Positions 28,503 through 33,389 of a stretch of DNA of 33,389 nucleotides are shown in pieces. Location of the stretch: assembly GCA_903930565.1 (NCBI GenBank), contig CAIYZC010000234.1:1-33389 (forward strand), written 5' to 3'. A model generated the notes under the pieces. It was not told the origin of the DNA. It ran no database searches and saw only the letters and a list, made by a program, of their open reading frames with translations. Both the position numbers and the translations under genes were made by a program. The stretch comes from an uncultured Pedosphaera sp. (GTDB lineage: Bacteria > Verrucomicrobiota > Verrucomicrobiia > Limisphaerales > Pedosphaeraceae). Each line of letters opens with the position of its first letter. The first letter of the stretch is position 1.

Positions 28503-30434
28503 ATGAAAATCCCCAAAGCTCTCTCTCGTTTGCTCCCCGGCCTCCTCGCTCCGCTGCCGCTTGGCGCCCTCTTGTTGGCTCCGCCGGTGGTTCAATCCCA
28601 GACGGACAACTTCAACCAAGGCAATGACGCCCTGTGGACCCACTCCGATCTCAGCATCCTCGGCGATCCCCGGTTGCGGCCGACATATTCCTTTCCCGCC
28701 GACGCCACCAACGGCCACGCCTACCGGGTCCTCGTGCCGGCCAATCCCTATTACCCGCAATACGGTCCCGGCCGGGCCGCCACCTACCGCCCGCAAACCT
28801 CCTATACCGGGCGGTTTTCCCTGGGTGTGGATTTCAACGCTTGGAACGACACCATCGACCAGGACTTCGGGGTGCTTTGGTATTTGACCACCCCCGGGAT
28901 CGGCAGCAGTTCCGGCTACTCATGCACTTACGGCCCGCTGGACCATCTGCGGGTCAGCCAGATCACCGCCGAGAGTCCGACCGAAATCGGCCGGGTGAAC
29001 CCCTTTCATATGGACCCCACCCGGCGCTACCGCTTGGTGGTGAGCAGCCATGACGGGTCCACCTACCTGGCCCAGGTGTTTTCCAGCGCCGATTGGCTGA
29101 ACCCGGTCGCGTCCGTGGTGACCGCCGACAGCACCTGGTCCGGCGGCCTTGGCGGCTTGGTGTTGTACGATGGCACCTCCCCTTCGGTCGTCGGTTGCGA
29201 CGCCACCTTCGACAATTACGCAGCCTCCGCGCCCGCCGCCAATTCGCTGCTGACCACGGTGGTGGACCTTTATCCCCTGCCCGGCAGCCGGGCCCCGGAT
29301 TTGTATCCCACGATCAGCGTGGGAATTTTCGACCGGGACACTTTCGTGAACCCGGCCTCCATCGTGCTTTCAATGGACGGTGCGGTTGTGGATCCTTCCC
29401 TGCTGGTGGTCAATACGCCTTTGAACCGGCCGCAGAATCCCGGCGGTTACCAAGGACCCTATTCGGGTGCCACCGTTGCCTACACCCTCCCCAATCTCCT
29501 GCCCTATGGCAGCCGGCACACCAACAGCGTCGCCTTCCAGGACAGCAATTCGACCTGGCAAACCAACACTTGGTCTTGGACCACGGCGTACCCCTTCCTG
29601 CACGCCACGAATGGACTGCCCCTGGGTACCCTCGGCGTGCGCGGCATCGACGCCCGGATGGTGCAAACCAACAACGGCGGCGTCAATTTGGACAACAGCC
29701 TGGCGCGGGCGTTGAAACAACTCGCGCAACCGCCCCTTATTCCCGCCCAACTCACCGCCACGAGCATGGTGCAGGAGCTGGCGTGGAACACCACCGGCAC
29801 CCCCAACAATGTGCCGGGCATTTGCGCCACCCCGTCGCAGGTGATGAACATCGCTGTGGAATCGCTGATGTACCTCGAACTCACCGCCGGTCAACACCGC
29901 TTCCATGTCATCACCGACGACCGCGCCGGCTTTTATTCCGGGTTGAATCTGGCGGACCCCAATGCCACCGTCTTGTGGGAGGCGCCGGGCAACACCGGGA
30001 ACACCACGTTTGATTTCATCGTGGAGGCCGACGGGTTGTATCCCTTCCGCGCCATTTGGGAGCAAACCGGCGGCGGTGCGGTCTTCAATGTCTCCGCGGT
30101 CAGCTTGGTGGACGGTTCGGAAACCTTGCTCAATGACCCGGCCGAACCCGACGGCGTGGTCCATGCCTGGTATCCCCTGGTCTGCAAATCCGCCGGTTCC
30201 CTGAAAGGGCCGTTCGCCGCCGATGCCACCGCGGTGCACAGCCCCACCCTCGTCCCCATCGCCTGCAACGAAGGCGGCGGGGCCGCCCTCGACCAGATGA
30301 TCACCGGTGGCACCTTCACCCTGCCCGTGACCGGCTCGGCGCGCTTCTACCGCCTCGACGGCCCTCGCGCCACCCGCATCACCGGCGTGCGCGTCTCCGG
30401 CGGCCAGGTGGTGGTCAGCTACCAAGTGCTGTAA
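28503..30434 (+). CDS. Secreted protein of unknown function with PA14-like segment and C-terminal 'FYRL' tail
   Basis: Signal peptide MKIPKALSRLLPGLLAPLPLGALLLAPPVVQSQ. GQHRFHVITDDRAGFYSGLNL...LYPFRAIWEQTGGGAVFNVSAV resembles PA14-type folds. C-terminus ARFYRLDGPRATRITGVRVSGGQVVVSYQVL. Confidence 0.82.
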   Translation: MKIPKALSRLLPGLLAPLPLGALLLAPPVVQSQTDNFNQGNDALWTHSDLSILGDPRLRPTYSFPADATNGHAYRVLVPANPYYPQYGPGRAATYRPQTSYTGRFSLGVDFNAWNDTIDQDFGVLWYLTTPGIGSSSGYSCTYGPLDHLRVSQITAESPTEIGRVNPFHMDPTRRYRLVVSSHDGSTYLAQVFSSADWLNPVASVVTADSTWSGGLGGLVLYDGTSPSVVGCDATFDNYAASAPAANSLLTTVVDLYPLPGSRAPDLYPTISVGIFDRDTFVNPASIVLSMDGAVVDPSLLVVNTPLNRPQNPGGYQGPYSGATVAYTLPNLLPYGSRHTNSVAFQDSNSTWQTNTWSWTTAYPFLHATNGLPLGTLGVRGIDARMVQTNNGGVNLDNSLARALKQLAQPPLIPAQLTATSMVQELAWNTTGTPNNVPGICATPSQVMNIAVESLMYLELTAGQHRFHVITDDRAGFYSGLNLADPNATVLWEAPGNTGNTTFDFIVEADGLYPFRAIWEQTGGGAVFNVSAVSLVDGSETLLNDPAEPDGVVHAWYPLVCKSAGSLKGPFAADATAVHSPTLVPIACNEGGGAALDQMITGGTFTLPVTGSARFYRLDGPRATRITGVRVSGGQVVVSYQVL

Positions 30435-30447
30435 TCCGAGCTCCAAC

Positions 30448-30475
30448 CCCCGGCGTCCCATTCGGGACGCCGGGG
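30448..30475 (+). terminator. Hairpin downstream of the 28503 gene, likely transcription terminator
   Basis: CCCCGGCGTCCC-ATTC-GGGACGCCGGGG is a perfect 12-bp stem with 4-nt loop, starting 14 nt past the stop. No U-tract follows. Confidence 0.6.
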
Positions 30476-30565
30476 CGCATTCCGGGGAGGCCTCGCCCCG
30501 TCGGACCGCTTGTTCGATCAATCCTGATTTGACAGTCCCCCTCTGCCGTCGGTTCAATACCCGGT

Positions 30566-31705
30566 ATGCTTCTCACACTGGAAGATGCCCGGTTGTTCTT
30601 TAAACTGTACAGCGCCCTGATGCAGTTCGTCGGGGAGCGGATTCGGGAGGAAGGTTGCTCCGATTTTCCGGGCGAATATTCCGCCCAGCCGGCCGAGCAG
30701 CGGGTGGCCTTGGCCAAGGTCTTGCTTGGCCGGTTGGACTTGATCGAGGCGTTCCTCCGCGCCAATCCCGCGCAACTCACCCCGGAGGAACTCGACATCG
30801 TCGCCTCTTGGCGTCATCAGGTGGGAGGCCGCTTCATCGTGCTCCGGCAACTCCGACCGCACATGATTTTTTTGGACGGCAACACCCCGGTTGCCGCGTA
30901 CGGCGTCACGGCCTTGTCCGAGCCGATGGGGCCGATCCTCGGCAGGCCGCTTCCGGTGATGGTGGAGACGGTGCTGTTCCCGTTCCGGGGCAAGATCGTC
31001 TACGATGGGATTCTGAGCCAGTTCAACGTCACCTTTGGCCCCGGGAGCCGGAGTGGATTCGAAGCGAATCTCCGTTCCGCCAAGGCCCGCCAAGGAATTG
31101 TGTCCTCGTTGCCTTGGGCGCCACCCACCCCGAAGCCAAGTTTGGCAAACCGCCAACCGCGCGCGAAGCAAGCCCCCGCCGCGGCGGTTTCCTCCGCCCA
31201 AGCCATTCTGAAACAGGTGGTCGAACTGACCGATGAATTCTGCGCGGCACGCCTCAACCCGGAGTACGCTGCTTTGTGCCGAAAGCTGGCGGAGAAGCTG
31301 GCCGCGAAGAGGCCCTCCCCCTTGCTGCGCGGCGAGCTCGGCACGTGGGCTGCCGGCATTATTCGAACAATCGGATGGGTGAACTTTCTCGACAGCCGGA
31401 CCCAAACCCCGCATCTGAAAATGCCCGAAATCGACCGCGCCTTCGGGATTGGCGCGAGCACCGGTCAAGGCAAGGCGCTGGCGATCCGCAAGCTGTTGAA
31501 GATCCACAACTTTGACCACCGCTGGACCCGGCCCAGCATGTGGGAAAGCACCACGATGATTTGGATGCTGCTGAATGCCCGGGGACTCATGGTCGACATC
31601 CGCAAAGAACCCTTGGACTCGCAACGCGCGGCATTTGAGCAAGGGCTCATTCCCTACGTGCCGGCGGAGCGCGCGGCGGCGGCGCAAACCCGGGGCTCCG
31701 TTTGA
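30566..31705 (+). CDS. DUF6398-like domain-containing protein of unknown function
   Basis: C-terminal block AILKQVVELTDEFCAARLNPEYAALCRKLAEKLAAKRPSPLLRGELGTWAAGIIRTIGWVNFLDSRTQTPHLKMPEIDRAFGIGASTGQGKALAIRKLLKIHNFDHRWTRPS resembles the DUF6398 family from memory. The N-terminal ~200 aa are unassigned. Confidence 0.75.
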   Translation: MLLTLEDARLFFKLYSALMQFVGERIREEGCSDFPGEYSAQPAEQRVALAKVLLGRLDLIEAFLRANPAQLTPEELDIVASWRHQVGGRFIVLRQLRPHMIFLDGNTPVAAYGVTALSEPMGPILGRPLPVMVETVLFPFRGKIVYDGILSQFNVTFGPGSRSGFEANLRSAKARQGIVSSLPWAPPTPKPSLANRQPRAKQAPAAAVSSAQAILKQVVELTDEFCAARLNPEYAALCRKLAEKLAAKRPSPLLRGELGTWAAGIIRTIGWVNFLDSRTQTPHLKMPEIDRAFGIGASTGQGKALAIRKLLKIHNFDHRWTRPSMWESTTMIWMLLNARGLMVDIRKEPLDSQRAAFEQGLIPYVPAERAAAAQTRGSV

Positions 31706-31748
31706 AACACGGTTCCGGAACGGATCCCCACCCCGGTGGACACTCGCC

Positions 31749-32192
31749 ATGAATGAACTTTTTCGCTTCCCCAATGCCCTCCGGCGCGATCCTGCCGTGG
31801 CGGTCTGGCTGGAGGGCCAGGCGGGCGAATTGGGAACCATCGCGCGCCATTGGTTTGAGGTCCTGCGCGGGCTGGGCGTGGACGTCCGCGAGCTCTGGCA
31901 CGACGGCCATCCAACCGCGTGCGTGGGGAACGCCGCCTTTGCTTACGTGAACGTGTTCACCGCCCACATAAACGTGGGCTTTTTCCGCGGCGCCGAGCTG
32001 GCCGATCCCGCGCATCTGTTGACGGGCACCGGTAAATACATGCGCCATGTGAGGCTCCAACCCGGCGCTCCGGTCCACTCCGTGGCGCTGACCCGGTTGA
32101 TCGCCACCGCCTATGCCGATATGCAGCGGCGCTTGGAGTCGCCTCCCGTTCCGGGAAATCGCGGCGGCGATTCGGATCTCAATTGGGAGTAA
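31749..32192 (+). CDS. DUF1801-like (YdhG-type) small protein
   Basis: VRELWHDGHPTACVGNAAFAYVNVFTAHINVGFFRGAELADPAHLLTGTGKYMRHVRLQPG matches the DUF1801 pattern (AFAYVNxFxxHVNVGFFxGxxLxDPxxLLxGxGKxMRHVKL). ATG at 31749. Confidence 0.8.
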   Translation: MNELFRFPNALRRDPAVAVWLEGQAGELGTIARHWFEVLRGLGVDVRELWHDGHPTACVGNAAFAYVNVFTAHINVGFFRGAELADPAHLLTGTGKYMRHVRLQPGAPVHSVALTRLIATAYADMQRRLESPPVPGNRGGDSDLNWE

Positions 32193-32496
32193 TCCCAGTC
32201 CTCCTTGTTCACGCCCTTGCGTTAACCACGCATGGACCGCGCTTCGAACTTTGCCTTCCATCGGCCTGGGATCGAATTTTCAGTGCGGATAACTTTCGGG
32301 CCAGCGTTGGTTTCGAGGTAAGATTTCGTTCCCCGGCGGCATCCAAAGTGCACGCCGGGCGTCCGGGAAGCGTCGAACGCAGGCTGAAACTCACCTTGAC
32401 GCCGAGGGCCATGAGATTGGAAATTGAGGCCGGTGGCCGCAGAAACCATTGCGCCACGGTTTGGAGGGCAACCGCCGGGATCACGGAAGCACGACA

Positions 32497-33389
32497 ATGC
32501 ACGAAATCACAGAGCAATTGATAAAACATGGACCCCTGCTGGTCTTTCTGCTGGTGTTCATCGAGCAGATGGGCCTTCCCATCCCGGCGGCGCCGGTGTT
32601 GCTGGTCGCCGGTTCACTTTCGGTCACGGGGCGCTTTGATTTGCCCTTGGGGTTTGCGCTGGTGGTGCTCGCCTGCTTGTTGGGCGACAGCTTTTGGTTC
32701 CAACTGGGGCGACGGCGGGGACATCGGGTGCTGGGATTGTTGTGCCGCGTGTCCTTGGAGCCGGACTCCTGTGTCCGCCGGACGCAAAACATGTTCACCC
32801 GTTACGGACTGCGGGCGGTTTTGGTGGCGAAGTTCGTGCCCGGTTTGAGCACGCTGGCCCCACCGCTCGCCGGCATGTCCGGGGTGAAGACGGGACGCTT
32901 TTTGCTGGCTGACGGCTTGGGCTCCTTCCTCTACGCCTTGGCCTTCCTGCTGCCCGGCTATCTGTTCGCCAATCAAATTCAAGAAATCACCAATGCGCTT
33001 TCCAGCATTGGCCAGGGGGCGTTTTACCTTTTGGCGGGCGCGCTGCTGGTTTACCTCGGGTTCAAGTACTATAAACGCCAAAAAGTCTTGCGCGAATTGC
33101 GCATGGCCCGCATCACGGTTGCGGAATTGCGCCGGAAACAGGCGGCGGGCGAAAGCCTGATCATCATCGATTTGCGACCCGCTTTGGAACGGAACCTGGC
33201 AGCGGACACCATCCCGGGCGCACTGCATCTTGCCCTGGATGAGATCGACGCCCGGCACCATGAGATCCCCCGCGACCGCGAGGTGATCGTCTATTGCGCC
33301 TGCCCCAACGAGGTGAGCAGCGCGAAGATGGCGATGTTGCTCCGCCGCCGCGGCATCCAGCGCGTCCGCCCGTTGCAGGGCGGCATCGC
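32497..33389 (+). CDS. DedA/SNARE-associated membrane protein fused to a rhodanese domain, 3' end truncated by window edge
   Basis: MHEITEQLIKHGPLLVFLLVFIEQMGLPIPAAPVLLVAGSLS...FWFQLGRRRGHRVLGLLCR...RYGLRAVLVAKFVPGLSTLAPPLAGMSG, then rhodanese ESLIIIDLRPALERNLAADTIPGALHLALDEI...DREVIVYCACPNEVSSAKMAMLLRRRGIQRVRPLQGGI. ATG at 32497, open at the edge. Confidence 0.9.
   Translation, partial: MHEITEQLIKHGPLLVFLLVFIEQMGLPIPAAPVLLVAGSLSVTGRFDLPLGFALVVLACLLGDSFWFQLGRRRGHRVLGLLCRVSLEPDSCVRRTQNMFTRYGLRAVLVAKFVPGLSTLAPPLAGMSGVKTGRFLLADGLGSFLYALAFLLPGYLFANQIQEITNALSSIGQGAFYLLAGALLVYLGFKYYKRQKVLRELRMARITVAELRRKQAAGESLIIIDLRPALERNLAADTIPGALHLALDEIDARHHEIPRDREVIVYCACPNEVSSAKMAMLLRRRGIQRVRPLQGGI

Noticed and set aside
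32193-32496. Small ORF 32183..32521 (+) in the gap before the DedA gene
   Set aside because: Starts inside the preceding gene and overlaps the DedA start. No family resemblance, so it is treated as non-coding or undetermined.

Overview
The window is a GC-rich bacterial chromosomal segment. It is probably from Verrucomicrobiota (Limisphaerales/Pedosphaera-like). That placement is inferred from the DUF1592/DUF1552 pair, the LamG-type secreted proteins with a C-terminal 'FYRxV' tail, and the CRTAC1/UnbV protein. I support about 23 coding regions. Left part, minus strand: DUF1552 (truncated by the edge), a DUF1592-type cytochrome-like protein, a HAD hydrolase, infC and recA. Middle: polyprenyl synthetase, an ECF sigma factor with a candidate anti-sigma partner, CvpA-family, GmhB-like phosphatase, RRM protein, response regulator, a proline-rich lipoprotein and ThiD. 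Right part: a giant LamG/PA14 secreted protein divergent from an S53-like/subtilase-fold peptidase with LamG domains, a PqaA-like protein plus SDR, a double CRTAC1/UnbV protein, another secreted protein, a DUF6398-like plus DUF1801-like pair, and a DedA-rhodanese fusion cut by the right edge. I found no tRNA, rRNA, CRISPR or transposase. I saw no unambiguous new multi-gene system. The best leads are: a C-terminal tail shared by secreted proteins, which may be a sorting signal; the divergent LamG/peptidase locus; the DUF6398/DUF1801 pair; and the infC locus, which has a TTG start, an acidic tail and no rpmI/rplT next to it. Most of the long antisense ORFs in the track are GC-bias artefacts.
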